Shown here one piece after another: positions 39,480 through 49,010 of a stretch of 64,000 bases of DNA. Position 1 is the first letter of the stretch. Every line of letters starts with the position of its first letter. The stretch is taken from the NCBI RefSeq assembly GCF_900444945.1, contig NZ_UFRM01000001.1:320501-384500 (forward strand), given 5' to 3'. Position numbers and translations under genes: made by a program. A model generated the notes under the pieces. It saw nothing but the letters and a program-made list of their open reading frames with translations, was not told the origin of the DNA and did no database searches. This stretch comes from Actinobacillus lignieresii. GTDB taxonomy: Bacteria > Pseudomonadota > Gammaproteobacteria > Enterobacterales > Pasteurellaceae.

Positions 39480-42127
39480 ATGAATAAGAAATCTTTCCGT
39501 GTCATTTTCAGTAAAACATTACAGTGTCTTGTAGTGGTATCCGAATTAGCTAGAACAACAGGCAAAGCAAATGAAGCGGGTATGACAAGCGGTGTGATTT
39601 CGCAGAAAATTTGCAAAATTAGACCGCTTACCTTTAGCTTATTTTGCGCATTAGGCTTTGTCGGTTTTTCAGAAAATGCGTTGGCGGAACTTCTTATTCA
39701 AGCGGATAAAAATGCGCCGAAGCATGAACAACCTATCGTATTCAAAACACCGAACGGCTTGCCGCAAGTGAATATTCAAACTCCGAATGACAAAGGACTT
39801 TCGCATAATAAATACAGCCGATTTGACGTAGATAGCAAAGGAGCGATTTTAAATAACAGCCGCTCACAAACCCAAACGCAACTGGCGGGTATGGTTCAAG
39901 GCAATCCTAATTTAGCCCGTGGCGAAGCGAGGGTGATTTTAAATGAAGTTAATTCGAGCGATCCGAGTATCTTAAAGGGTTATATTGAAGTCGCGGGTAA
40001 AAAAGCGGATGTAATTATCGCCAACCCGAGCGGCTTACATTGCGAAGGCTGCGGCGTCATTAATGCCGATCGCGCTACTTTCACTACCGCTAACGGCAGA
40101 ACAAGTGCAAGGTATTGCGAAAGCGGCTTCAGAAGGCTCTGTTACGGGCGGGGCCGTAGGAGTGAGTGTCACTTACGGACAACAAAAATCCGAGCAGACC
40201 CAACACAGCAAAGGCAATACGGCAGAGAAAAGCCAAGTGAATGCAGGGGGTAAAGTCAATATTCTTACTACGGGTAAAGGAGAAAAATCGCAGATTACGA
40301 TTTCCGGAGCGGATTTGTCGGGGCAAGTGGGTACACACTTAAAAGCGGACGGCAAAGTTAATATTGAAGCGATAGACGAAAATCATCTTGAACGCAGTAA
40401 AAACAAATCAAGCGGATTTAGTGCCGGTGTGGGGATTCAATTCGGTGACGGCATCACTGCTGGCGTTACTGCAGGCGGAAATGTGGCGAAAGGCTATGGT
40501 AATGGTGAGAGTCAAGCATGGGTAGCCAGCCAAGTGGGCAGTGAAAACAGCCGAACCACGATTGAAAGTGGCAAGGATACCAATATCATCGGCTCACAAG
40601 TGAAGGGTAAACGGGTTGAAGTCACAGCAGAAAACCTAAATATCGAAAGTTTACAAGATACCGCTAAATATAAAGGTAAACAGGAAAGTGTAAACGGACA
40701 AGTAACGGTAGGTTACGGTGTGTCAGTTGGCGGCAGTTACAGTAAATCGAAAATCAATTCGGATTATGCCAGTGTTAAAACCCAAGCGGGAATATCAGCG
40801 GGTGATGAAGGTTATGATGTAAATATAACATAGTGCAGATTTCTATGCTTTGGCAAAAATCGGAACAGTAAATTTACTTAGTAATACGAAGAAATCAATA
40901 AATAGTTCAAGTGTTACCTCATCTGTTATCAGTGATGGAGTGTTTACGATTCGAGATAGAGAAGGGCAAGAAAATATCAGCCATATTAAAAAAGGAACTA
41001 CTGAGCAGACTAACCGATTAGAGCAACAAGATTATCGCTCTCTCCAAAAAGATGTAGAAACAGATACGGCAACTAAAAAAGCTTTCTATTCTAATATGGT
41101 AGGCTTAACAGATGAAGCCTATCGGACTATGTTTATCGCTGAACATCGTATGCTTACAGCGGAAATTGATGAAAATGGCAAGCCAATCTTGGATATTAAT
41201 TTATTGAATGAAATTGATAAAGAATCAGATAAAAAGGGAATAAATCGTGAAGAGTATCGTAAAGATCAAGAAGTAAAAGGTCGCAATATATATCGATTAC
41301 GAGAGCTCTCAGATCAAGATCGTAATAATCTAAAACAAGTAACTTACACTGATCCACTAACAAGAAAATCCGAGAAAAAATATGTAGTAGCCTTTAATGG
41401 TATTTTTAATGATGAAAATGCGGCGGCTAAATTTGCTTGGCAAAACTATGTAGCTAAAGAAAGTCAATCAGGAAAAATCGATAGTCGAGTTCATCAGAAC
41501 GTTTATTTTGTACATCACCCTCAAGCCGGTAATGCAATATCGGAATTATTGGTGGCGGGTTATGAAAAAATGTTTGAAACATCTTTTGGTAATGTCCTTG
41601 GTATGGATAATTCCAGCTTGCAAGCGAAGGAATTAATGACGAAGTATGGTAAAAATGAGCTTTTTGTAGGCTCACATAGCCGAGGTACATTAACAGTAAC
41701 TAATGCATTAAATTCATTAAATACAAAAGAAAATCGGGATGATAAATTACTGTCTGGTACAACAGTAAAAATGGTTGGTCCTGCTACAAACGTTACTCAT
41801 GCAGATAATGTATTAAGTGTGTTACAAACAGGCAAAGAACGTACAAATAGAGAAGGCTCAATTCGAATCGAAAATCATGAACAAGATCCGGTGGGCAGTA
41901 TTCCTATCATATTAGGCGGAAATCCTGCCACAATGAATGATAACGAGCAAAATAGAGGAGTGATAAGAAGGGTCATAGATATGTTCGGTGATAATTCTTC
42001 TATGCATAATTGTTATGGTTTAGGGCAAAAGCAATGTGTTACTGATGGGTATCGTAAAAATGAAAAAGATTTAATTATGAATAAGGAACAAACTATTTAC
42101 GATTTAAATAGAAACTCAAATAAATAA
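39480..42127 (+). pseudogene. TpsA exoprotein (haemagglutinin/CdiA-like), collapsed by internal deletions
   Basis: Three pieces of a large haemagglutinin-type protein are joined out of frame. Piece 1 (39480 to about 40090) has the extended signal peptide MNKKSFRVIFSKTLQCLVVV and the TPS secretion domain (NPNLARGEARVILNEVNSS; ADVIIANPSGLHCEGCGVIN). Piece 2 (about 40090-40833) is late repeat sequence (LTAEQVQGIAKAASEGS to AGISAGDEGYDVNI). Piece 3 (about 40829-42127) is the C-terminal part. Family members are usually several thousand residues, so most of the central repeat region is missing. Junctions are near 40085 and 40828, each changing frame. Confidence 0.88.
40850..42127 (+). CDS. Orphan C-terminal TpsA segment with lipase-like triad (candidate toxin domain)
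   Basis: An open frame of 425 codons from a TTG at 40850. Residues 1-60 are exoprotein linker (SVISDGVFTIRDREGQ). Residues 175-390 look like an alpha/beta-hydrolase: LFVGSHSRGTLTV with candidate nucleophile Ser277, NHEQDPVGSIP with Asp346, and SSMHNCYG with His386, in the Ser-Asp-His order of lipases. I infer a secreted phospholipase/esterase effector. The frame is intact although the upstream parts are broken, and no good ribosome site is seen, so expression is doubtful. It continues frame 2 from codons just after the TAA at 40826. Confidence 0.6.
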   Translation: MAKIGTVNLLSNTKKSINSSSVTSSVISDGVFTIRDREGQENISHIKKGTTEQTNRLEQQDYRSLQKDVETDTATKKAFYSNMVGLTDEAYRTMFIAEHRMLTAEIDENGKPILDINLLNEIDKESDKKGINREEYRKDQEVKGRNIYRLRELSDQDRNNLKQVTYTDPLTRKSEKKYVVAFNGIFNDENAAAKFAWQNYVAKESQSGKIDSRVHQNVYFVHHPQAGNAISELLVAGYEKMFETSFGNVLGMDNSSLQAKELMTKYGKNELFVGSHSRGTLTVTNALNSLNTKENRDDKLLSGTTVKMVGPATNVTHADNVLSVLQTGKERTNREGSIRIENHEQDPVGSIPIILGGNPATMNDNEQNRGVIRRVIDMFGDNSSMHNCYGLGQKQCVTDGYRKNEKDLIMNKEQTIYDLNRNSNK

Positions 42128-42141
42128 TAGGAGAAAGTTTG

Positions 42142-42480
42142 GTGAGGTTATTGTCTACTATCTTATTAAGTTTAGTATTAACATATTGTTCATTTGGAGG
42201 GTTTCAACCACCTAAACCGTATTATATCTGGGGATATAAATATAAGAAGTTTGAAAAATCTTACGATTATTATGTTTTTAGAGATAAAGAAATGCGTGCT
42301 TGTGGAATGGATCCAGTTCTTGGTGAAAGTGTGGAACTTAAAGTTAACTTATGTTTAGAGAAAAAAGGATGGTATCTAGAGCAAGGTCCGGTGTGTGAAG
42401 AAAAATACGTATGGAATGAACCGGAATGTATTAAATGGCGAGCAAAATATAGTAAGCCAAATGTGCAACCTTGGGGATAA
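42142..42480 (+). CDS. Small exported protein, candidate immunity lipoprotein
   Basis: A 112-residue protein with an N-terminal hydrophobic segment ending in Cys (LLSLVLTYCSFGGFQPPKPY). The Leu-Thr-Tyr-Cys is only a weak lipobox because Tyr at -1 is unusual. The remainder is Tyr/Trp/Cys-rich with PPKPYYIWGY near the start, a pattern I associate with small lipoproteins next to toxin genes. AGGAG at 42129-42133 is eight bases before the GTG start I chose; an adjacent TTG at 42139 is possible. It lies 14 bases after the toxin-like frame, where CDI immunity genes sit. Function is inferred from position only. Confidence 0.5.
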   Translation: MRLLSTILLSLVLTYCSFGGFQPPKPYYIWGYKYKKFEKSYDYYVFRDKEMRACGMDPVLGESVELKVNLCLEKKGWYLEQGPVCEEKYVWNEPECIKWRAKYSKPNVQPWG

Positions 42481-42521
42481 TAGTCATTTAAGTGTTTTAA
42501 AAATTTAATTTCAGAAATTTG

Positions 42522-43588
42522 GGAATAGTGGACAAAATTGAGTCTACAAAATGGGTTAAAACCTTGTACTATAAGGCTTTAACCCACTTTTTATAAAAAT
42601 GACTAAAAAATTGTATTTTCTGCTCATCTTTTAACCTCAAAAAATATGGCAAAATTAATGGTGTTCAACGCTATAAATGTCTTGATTGCCATCGTAATTT
42701 TGTTGCATCCAAGCGACTTAATTCACAAGAAATCTGGTTTAAGTATACCTCGCTAAAACAAACCATTCGGCAGCTTACTATTGAATATCAATGTTCTGAA
42801 AGAACCATCAGAAGACATCTTCAAAAATCCATCAAAGCTGAGCAAAAACCTTTACCCGAAACCATTAACATCGTGATGGATACCACACATTTTAAACAGC
42901 GTTTTGCCGTATTGGTTTTAGTGGATTCACTCTCTTCCAAACCGGTCTACTTTCGTTTTATTCCCGCTGAGAAAAATCAGTATTATTTCGAAGCTATATC
43001 AGAATTAATGGAAAAAGGCATTAAGATTCAATCGATTACCTGCGATGGTAGGCGAGGGTTATTAAATGCTTATCTTGATATTCCAACTCAGATGTATCAT
43101 TTTCATCAAGTTGGGAGAGGGATATTTTATTTAACGAAATCACCCAAATCTCCGGCTGGGAAAGCGTTATTGGAGCTATACTATTCACTTAAATCTTATA
43201 CAAAAGAGACGCTTAATCAAGCATTACTGCAATGGCTGAATGAGTATAAAACTTACTTTAACGAACGCTCGGAGCATAATGCAAAACGGTTTAAACACAA
43301 ACGATTAAGAAGTGCCTATTGGAGTCTAAAACGTAGCATAAATTATTTATTTACCTATCAAGATTATCCTGAACTGCATATTGCACATACGACGAATTTA
43401 GTCGAGTCATTTTTTAAGCTGATGAAAGCAAAATTAGCTCCTCACCAAGGATTGACTGATGAACATAAGATGGTGTTTATAAAGGATTTTATTTGCCAGC
43501 GAAGTTAAAAATAAAGCCATAACAGACTCAAAAATGTCCATTATGGCTATATCATGGGGAAATTAGACTCAATTTTGTCCACTATCCC
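42522..43588 (+). mobile_element. Insertion sequence with Zn-ribbon IS256-like transposase
   Basis: A 1,067-bp element. Its ends begin GGAATAGTGGACAAAATTGA (left) and, on the complementary strand, GGGATAGTGGACAAAATTGA (right); the inverted repeat is 25 bp with one mismatch. An 8-bp direct repeat GAAATTTG flanks it. It contains one transposase gene with an N-terminal frameshift. It lies between the candidate immunity gene and purH, beside the decayed secretion locus. Confidence 0.9.
42599..43508 (+). pseudogene. IS256-like transposase (Zn-ribbon variant), frameshifted near its start
   Basis: The DDE-type catalytic part is open to 43508: VMDTTHFKQR (first Asp), SITCDGRRGLL (second Asp) and HTTNLVESFFKLMK (Glu). 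Upstream, the same frame encodes a zinc ribbon, NCIFCSS ... YKCLDCHRNF (C-x2-C twice), but it has no start codon. The ATG at 42599 is one base out of phase. If the A6 run at 42605-42610 were A5, the ATG would read MTKNCIFCSS directly into the ribbon. So a one-base expansion in the A tract appears to have broken it, or it uses slippage. Family name is inferred from motif order. Confidence 0.78.
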
Positions 43589-43713
43589 GAAATTTGTAAT
43601 GGATACAATGAATACAGAAAATAATTAATTTTTAAAATCAAGCACTAAACGAGTTGATAACAGCACTGTAGCAGGTGTTATATGAAGTAGGCATAATGAT
43701 ATAACTTAATTAT

Positions 43714-43776
43714 AAGCGGTCAATTCCTAAAATCTTTTGCAATTTGCAAACTTTTATCGGAATTTGACCGCTTGTC
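43714..43776 (-). terminator. Uptake-sequence-pair terminator of purH
   Basis: AAGCGGTCAATTCC (43714-43727) pairs with GGAATTTGACCGCTT (43759-43773), one bulge. The loop includes TTTTGCAATTTGCAAA. It lies directly after the purH stop on the minus strand. Confidence 0.7.
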
Positions 43777-43783
43777 TTAATAA

Positions 43784-45373
43784 TTAGTGGCGGAAGTGAC
43801 GCATACCTGTTAAGACCATTGCCATACCGTGTTCGTTAGCCGCATCAATCACTTCTTGATCTCGCATTGAGCCGCCTGGGTGGATTACACAAGTAATGCC
43901 GACTTTAGCTGCCGCATCAATACCGTCACGGAATGGGAAGAACGCATCTGAAGCCATTACGCATCCAGCAACTTGTAAGCCTTCGTCTTCCGCTTTGATA
44001 CCGGCAATTTTCGCTGAATATACACGGCTCATTTGACCCGCTCCGATACCGATTGTTTGACCGTTTTTCGCATAAACAATCGCATTTGATTTCACATATT
44101 TTGCCACTTTCCAGCAGAATAATAAGTCCTCAAGCTCTTCTTTGCTTGGTTTTCTCTCAGATACCACTTGTAAATCATCAATTGAAACAGAACCTTGATC
44201 CGCATCTTGCACTAATAAACCGCCGTTTACACGTTTGAAATCTAAACGTTTTTGCGCTTGAGTAAATTCACCACATTCTAAGACACGCACATTTTTCTTC
44301 TTCGCAAGCGCTGCTTTTGCTGCTTCTGAAACGCTTGGAGCAATAATCACTTCCACAAATTGGCGTTCTGCGATCGTTTGTGCCGTTTCACCGTCTAATT
44401 CACGGTTGAAAGCAATAATACCGCCGAATGCTGATGTCGGGTCGGTTTGGTAAGCACGGTTATAAGCTTCTAAAATGTCTTTGCCTAATGCCACACCACA
44501 AGGGTTTGCGTGTTTCACAATCACGCAAGCCGGTTCTGCAAATTCTTTTACACACTCAAGTGCCGCATCGGTATCCGCAATATTGTTATAAGAAAGCGCT
44601 TTACCTTGTAATTGTTTTGCGGTTGAAACAGAAGCTTCTTTCACTTCGTTTTCTACATAGAAAGCCGCATTTTGATGTGAGTTTTCACCGTAACGCATAG
44701 TTTGTTTACGTACGAAATTTAAGTTTAAGGTACGAGGGAATTGACCGCAGACTTGCGTTAAATCTTCTTCCTCTGCGCCTTGGTATGGCGGAACAAGTTT
44801 ACCGAAGTAGTTCGCAATCATGGAATCATATTGTGCAGTATGTTCGAATGCTTTAATTGCAAGGTTGAAACGCGTTTCAAGCGTTAATTCGTTTTGGTTT
44901 TGATCCATTTCGGCAAGAATTGCATCAAAATCGTTATTATTCACTACGATCGCCACATCTTTATGGTTTTTCGCTGCAGAACGCACCATTGTTGGGCCGC
45001 CGATATCAATATTTTCAACCGCATCCTCTAAGGTGCAATTTGGATTCGCAACCGTTGCCGCAAACGGATATAAGTTCACTACCACCATATCAATACGTTC
45101 GATACCGTGTCGGTTCATCACTTCATCATCCGTACCGCGGCGACCAAGAATACCGCCGTGTACTTTCGGATGTAGAGTTTTTACACGACCGTCCATCATT
45201 TCAGGGAAGCCTGTGTAGTCCGATACTTCCGTGGCCGGTAAGCCTGCTTCAGCTAACAGCTTTGCCGTACCGCCTGTCGAAAGTAATTTTACACCGCGAG
45301 CGACTAGCCCTTGTGCAAATTCTACAATACCTTTTTTGTCAGACACACTTAATAACGCCTGTTGAATCGCCAT
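43784..45373 (-). CDS. purH: Bifunctional AICAR formyltransferase / IMP cyclohydrolase
   Basis: Catalyses the last two steps of purine synthesis to IMP. From the ATG at 45371-45373 the protein is 529 residues, the E. coli length; the frame stays open upstream, but that extension crosses the promoter and is not coding. The N-terminal MGS-fold cyclohydrolase has [16 protein letters not shown] and [11 protein letters not shown]. The C-terminal transformylase has the catalytic Lys-His in [13 protein letters not shown] and the terminal [20 protein letters not shown] region. A PurR operator lies about 50 bases upstream. Confidence 0.97.
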   Translation of the reverse strand: MAIQQALLSVSDKKGIVEFAQGLVARGVKLLSTGGTAKLLAEAGLPATEVSDYTGFPEMMDGRVKTLHPKVHGGILGRRGTDDEVMNRHGIERIDMVVVNLYPFAATVANPNCTLEDAVENIDIGGPTMVRSAAKNHKDVAIVVNNNDFDAILAEMDQNQNELTLETRFNLAIKAFEHTAQYDSMIANYFGKLVPPYQGAEEEDLTQVCGQFPRTLNLNFVRKQTMRYGENSHQNAAFYVENEVKEASVSTAKQLQGKALSYNNIADTDAALECVKEFAEPACVIVKHANPCGVALGKDILEAYNRAYQTDPTSAFGGIIAFNRELDGETAQTIAERQFVEVIIAPSVSEAAKAALAKKKNVRVLECGEFTQAQKRLDFKRVNGGLLVQDADQGSVSIDDLQVVSERKPSKEELEDLLFCWKVAKYVKSNAIVYAKNGQTIGIGAGQMSRVYSAKIAGIKAEDEGLQVAGCVMASDAFFPFRDGIDAAAKVGITCVIHPGGSMRDQEVIDAANEHGMAMVLTGMRHFRH

Positions 45374-45421
45374 TTTTCTAAGTTCCTTAAAATGAATGTT
45401 AAATAAATACCTTTTTATTAT

Positions 45422-45437
45422 AGCGCAAACGTTTGCT
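45422..45437. promoter_or_regulatory. PurR operator at the purH promoter
   Basis: AGCGCAAACGTTTGCT contains the perfect palindrome GCAAACGTTTGC, a consensus PurR box. On the minus strand a TATAAT -10 sequence (45417-45422) abuts it, so a bound repressor would block the purH promoter. Confidence 0.88.
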
Positions 45438-45447
45438 TTTTTCATTA

Positions 45448-45493
45448 GCAAGCGGTCGAATTTGCAAAGTTTTTTGTAAAAACGACCGCTTGC
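45448..45493. repeat. Inverted uptake-sequence pair in a divergent promoter region
   Basis: GCAAGCGGTCG (45448-45458) pairs perfectly with CGACCGCTTGC (45483-45493). It lies between divergent purH and the acetyltransferase gene, so it is not at the end of either transcript, unlike most other pairs in the window. Confidence 0.8.
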
Positions 45494-45538
45494 AGAGTGA
45501 ACAAAGAAGCGTAGAATAAAGAAAATATAGGAGGCGTT

Positions 45539-45808
45539 ATGATTAGACATGATTTAGACAATTTTGAGTTTAGCTATCTAAGCGAAGAGGGAATCAAAGC
45601 CGGAAGATTACGTTATCGTTATATTAAAGATAATGTGATTGACGCTTATACCACCAAAGTGGACGAAGCTTTTCAAGGAAAGGGGATTGCCGGTGAGCTT
45701 TATGCCGCATTAATTGCATTCGCTCAAGAAAAAGGGCTAAAAATCAAGCCGAGTTGTAGTTATATTGAAGTAAAAATGCGGAGAAGTCATCAGGATTTAA
45801 TTGCATAA
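45539..45808 (+). CDS. Small GNAT N-acetyltransferase (YjdJ-like)
   Basis: An 89-residue minimal acetyltransferase-fold protein. It has the acetyl-CoA loop [29 protein letters not shown] (Q/R-x-x-G-x-G/A in GKGIAG) and the C-terminal [12 protein letters not shown], matching the YjdJ/NATD1 type. The substrate is unknown. AGGAGG precedes the ATG. Single gene with its own terminator. Confidence 0.85.
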   Translation: MIRHDLDNFEFSYLSEEGIKAGRLRYRYIKDNVIDAYTTKVDEAFQGKGIAGELYAALIAFAQEKGLKIKPSCSYIEVKMRRSHQDLIA

Positions 45809-45810
45809 GT

Positions 45811-45837
45811 AAAAGGCACTCGTCAGGAGTGCCTTTT
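45811..45837. terminator. Bidirectional terminator between the acetyltransferase gene and dacB
   Basis: AAAAGGCACTC-GTCAG-GAGTGCCTTTT, a perfect 11-bp stem between convergent genes. Confidence 0.9.
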
Positions 45838-45844
45838 AGGGAAA

Positions 45845-47287
45845 TTATTCGTTAAAGAGCGCCATATAAAATTTATTTTCAAAATTCACTAACGGCGCAC
45901 GTTTGGTTTTACTTTCCAGCTCGCCGGTTGAATAGCCGTTTACAAATTGTACAAAGGCGATACGTTCGCCTCGCGCATTTTTCATAAAGCCCGCCAGATT
46001 ATATACCCCTTTCAGTGAACCGGTTTTGGCAATCAGATTTTTCGCCAGCGGTTCGACGGAGATAGAGCCCCTACCGGAAATCGTGCCGTCCACACCCGCA
46101 ATCGGGAAGGTTTCAAACAGCTGTAATTGCGCTTCATTTTTTGCAATATATTCAAGGGCTTGCAACATCGTTTCCGCATTGATTTGGTTATGACGAGAAA
46201 GACCTGAACCGTCCGCGACAATACTATTTCCAAAGGTAACGCCCGCTTTAGATTTTAATAAAGTGCGTAATACGTGACTAGCTAACGGAAAAGACGCCGG
46301 ACGATTATGCTGCTGATTGGCAATGGTTCTGAATAGACTATCCGCAATTTGGTTATCGGATTTTTTCATCATTTTCTTTAAAAGATCCGGTAACGGAGCA
46401 GACCAATGTTCCGCCAACAAAGTACCTTTTTGCGCATTAAGCGGTTCTTGAATTTTCCCTTCAAAAGCAATGCCTAGGCGCTTTAAATTCGCTTTAATCA
46501 AATTTGCACCGTAAGTAGCGGGATCTTGTACGGAAAAACTCAATTCGAACGGTTCCGCTTGGCGAGCCATACAGCCTTTGATTTGATAGCGGTTGTTGTC
46601 ATTAACTACGACATCCAACTGGCAATAAGGAGCTTCCGCTTTATCGACGATATAAGCGGAGCTAAATACTTGTACCGGATAAGCGGAAGGCACATTAACT
46701 TTGGCAAAATCACCGACTTTTTGATTGGCGTCTAAATTGACATAAAAACAGTTGTTATCCACATTGACGGCTGCCGGCGGAGCGTTAAAACACATGGTTA
46801 AATCATTCCAAATCCAACCCGCCGCTTTATCATGACTGGCAAAAACGGAGGTATCTAAAATGAGATTGCCTTCTATTTTTTCAATACCTTGTTTTTTTAA
46901 TTGCCCGATAAGCTGATAAAGCTGACCGCTGGTCAGATCAGGATCACCGGTAAATTTTGCGATTAAATCGCCTTTTATAGCACCGTTTTCCACTTGTCCG
47001 TTCGTTAATAAAGTGGTTTGAAAGCGAAAATCGTTCGGTAAGACTAATTTAGCGGCAAGAGCGGTAAATACTTTTTGCGTGCTTGCCGGCAACATAAACA
47101 CATCGCTTTGATATTGGGTAATAATTTGATTGGTTTCGAGGTTTTTGGCGATAAAACTTGCGGCAGTGCCCGCCGGTAAATTAGCTAAAAGTTCCGAAGT
47201 ATTTATCTCGGCAAAAGTGAGCGTCGGAATAAATAGACCGGCTAGGGCGAGGTTCTGAATGTATGAACGAACGGATTTTAACAACAT
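45845..47287 (-). CDS. dacB: D-alanyl-D-alanine carboxypeptidase/endopeptidase PBP4
   Basis: Periplasmic low-molecular-weight penicillin-binding protein (480 residues) that trims and cleaves peptidoglycan cross-links. A signal peptide occupies about residues 1-26 (LALAGLFIPTLTFA). Active-site motifs are S69-x-x-K72 in LPASTQKVF, the SxN motif in MMKKSDNQIADSLF, and KTG in LIAKTGSLKGVYN. The large insertion between SxxK and SxN is typical of the PBP4 class. It is divergent from greA. Confidence 0.95.
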   Translation of the reverse strand: MLLKSVRSYIQNLALAGLFIPTLTFAEINTSELLANLPAGTAASFIAKNLETNQIITQYQSDVFMLPASTQKVFTALAAKLVLPNDFRFQTTLLTNGQVENGAIKGDLIAKFTGDPDLTSGQLYQLIGQLKKQGIEKIEGNLILDTSVFASHDKAAGWIWNDLTMCFNAPPAAVNVDNNCFYVNLDANQKVGDFAKVNVPSAYPVQVFSSAYIVDKAEAPYCQLDVVVNDNNRYQIKGCMARQAEPFELSFSVQDPATYGANLIKANLKRLGIAFEGKIQEPLNAQKGTLLAEHWSAPLPDLLKKMMKKSDNQIADSLFRTIANQQHNRPASFPLASHVLRTLLKSKAGVTFGNSIVADGSGLSRHNQINAETMLQALEYIAKNEAQLQLFETFPIAGVDGTISGRGSISVEPLAKNLIAKTGSLKGVYNLAGFMKNARGERIAFVQFVNGYSTGELESKTKRAPLVNFENKFYMALFNE

Positions 47288-47370
47288 ATAAATTCGGGAG
47301 TTGATATTTTTAACAAGACGTTGAATAATAGTCCTTTAAACTATTTTAGTAAACTTGAAAAGGATAAATA

Positions 47371-47847
47371 ATGAAACAAATTCCTATGACGGTGCGCGGA
47401 GCGGAATTGCTTCGTGAAGAATTAGAATTTCTAAAAAATGTTCGCCGCCCACAAATTATTGACGCTATCGCAGAAGCACGCGAACACGGCGATTTAAAAG
47501 AAAATGCCGAATATCACGCAGCGCGTGAACAGCAAGGTTTCTGTGAAGGTCGTATCCAAGAAATCGAAGGTAAACTAGGTAATGCACAAATTATTGACGT
47601 TACTAAAATGACAAATAACGGCAAAGTGATTTTCGGTGCAACCGTCAGCTTAGTAAATGCGGACACCGAGGAAGAAGTGACTTATCGCATTGTCGGTGAT
47701 GATGAAGCGAATATTAAAGAAGGCTTAATCTCGGTAAACTCACCAATTGCTCGTGGTTTAGTAGGCAAAGAAGTTGATTATTCGGTCAGTATCGTTACGC
47801 CGGGCGGTAAAGTAGAGTTCGACATTATTAGCGTGGAATATATTTAG
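47371..47847 (+). CDS. greA: Transcription elongation factor GreA
   Basis: Stimulates transcript cleavage in backtracked RNA polymerase. It has 158 residues with an N-terminal coiled coil whose tip carries the acidic pair ([21 protein letters not shown] region, about residues 35-55) and a C-terminal FKBP-like domain ending [19 protein letters not shown]. An AAGGA ribosome site precedes the ATG. Confidence 0.97.
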   Translation: MKQIPMTVRGAELLREELEFLKNVRRPQIIDAIAEAREHGDLKENAEYHAAREQQGFCEGRIQEIEGKLGNAQIIDVTKMTNNGKVIFGATVSLVNADTEEEVTYRIVGDDEANIKEGLISVNSPIARGLVGKEVDYSVSIVTPGGKVEFDIISVEYI

Positions 47848-47867
47848 TCCGAATCTCGTATAAAGTT

Positions 47868-47926
47868 AAGCGGTCATATTTCTTCAAAGTTTTGCAAAAA
47901 ATGGAAGAAATATGAACCGCTTTTCT
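47868..47926. terminator. Long uptake-sequence-pair terminator between greA and prmB
   Basis: AAGCGGTCATATTTCTTC (47868-47885) pairs with GAAGAAATATGAACCGCTT (47904-47922), with one extra base. The loop contains TTTTGCAAAAAA. It lies between convergent genes. Confidence 0.82.
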
Positions 47927-47928
47927 AT

Positions 47929-48873
47929 TTATTGGAATAGCTGATGGTGTTTTACTAGTTCCTCACGGGTGAGGGTAAACACACCGAGTCCGCCGTTTTT
48001 GAGTTCGAGCCAGTGGAATGGTACGCTTGGGAATTGTTCCATTAAATGCACCATACTGTTGCCGACTTCGCAAACTAACACACCGTTATCCGCCAAATAA
48101 TTCGGTGCTTCGGCAAGAATACGCTTGGTAACATCTAAACCGTCAACGCCTGAACCTAATGCTAACTCCGGTTCGTGATGGAATTCTTGCGGCATATCGT
48201 CTAAATCTTCTTGATCCACATACGGCGGATTAGTTACGATTAAATCATATTTATCTTGCGGAATATCGGTAAATAAGTCTGAGCTGATTGGGAATACACG
48301 ATGTGCAACTTGATGACGCTCGATATTAATTTGTGCCACATCTAACGCATCAAGTGATAAATCAACCGCATCAACTTCTGCATGAGGGAAACGTTCCGCA
48401 CAAGCAATCGCAATGCAGCCGCTACCGGTACACATATCCAAAATACGTTTCGGCTCGGCACGTAAAATACCGGTAAAACCTTGTTGAATTAATTCGCCGA
48501 TTGGCGAGCGAGGCACAATAACACGTTCGTCCACATAATATTCGGCACCGCAGAACCATGCCGAATTGGTTAAATAGGCTATCGGTTTGCGCATACCTAA
48601 ACGCTGGATCACCATCTCGATAATACGTTCTTTCTCGATACGAGTCAGATTTGAGGAATACATCGCTTCCGGCACGTCAATCGGTAAATTTAACGCACTT
48701 AATACCAATTGATGAGATTCGTCCCAAGGATTATCCAATCCGTGACCATAGTAAAGATCCGAAGCGTTGAAATAGCTATATGCCCAACGCATCATATCTT
48801 GAATCGTTTTTAAATCATCCGCTGCGGATGACTCGGTAATTTCTTCTAATAATTCTAAGTTATGTTCAAACAT
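47929..48873 (-). CDS. prmB: Ribosomal protein L3 N5-glutamine methyltransferase
   Basis: SAM-dependent methyltransferase (314 residues) that modifies a glutamine of ribosomal protein L3. It has the SAM motif [16 protein letters not shown] and the amide-binding NPPY motif in [16 protein letters not shown]. The N-terminal helical domain ([24 protein letters not shown]) matches PrmB rather than PrmC. Its divergent neighbour smrB is the same as in E. coli, which supports the call. Confidence 0.95.
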   Translation of the reverse strand: MFEHNLELLEEITESSAADDLKTIQDMMRWAYSYFNASDLYYGHGLDNPWDESHQLVLSALNLPIDVPEAMYSSNLTRIEKERIIEMVIQRLGMRKPIAYLTNSAWFCGAEYYVDERVIVPRSPIGELIQQGFTGILRAEPKRILDMCTGSGCIAIACAERFPHAEVDAVDLSLDALDVAQINIERHQVAHRVFPISSDLFTDIPQDKYDLIVTNPPYVDQEDLDDMPQEFHHEPELALGSGVDGLDVTKRILAEAPNYLADNGVLVCEVGNSMVHLMEQFPSVPFHWLELKNGGLGVFTLTREELVKHHQLFQ

Positions 48874-49010
48874 AGTTGTCCCTTTTATATAAGTTAAAGC
48901 AGGCTTATTCTATACCGATATAGTTTTTTGCGCTAGAATTCCACGAAAAATAGCCTATATTGAATGTCACATCCAAGAAGCGGAATTTTTAGTAATGGAT
49001 AAACAAGAAG

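Larger units (their letters stand above)
42514..43596. repeat. 8-bp target-site duplication flanking the second IS
   Basis: GAAATTTG at 42514-42521 and again at 43589-43596, immediately outside the terminal inverted repeats. Confidence 0.85.

Noticed and set aside
43597..43783. Possible remnant gene between the second insertion sequence and purH
   Set aside because: No frame longer than a few dozen codons and no homology I recognise. It probably contains only the old 3' flank of the secretion locus and the purH terminator.
45374..45550. N-terminal extension of purH by about 59 codons
   Set aside because: It crosses the PurR box and the promoter, and PurH homologues begin at the ATG at 45371-45373.
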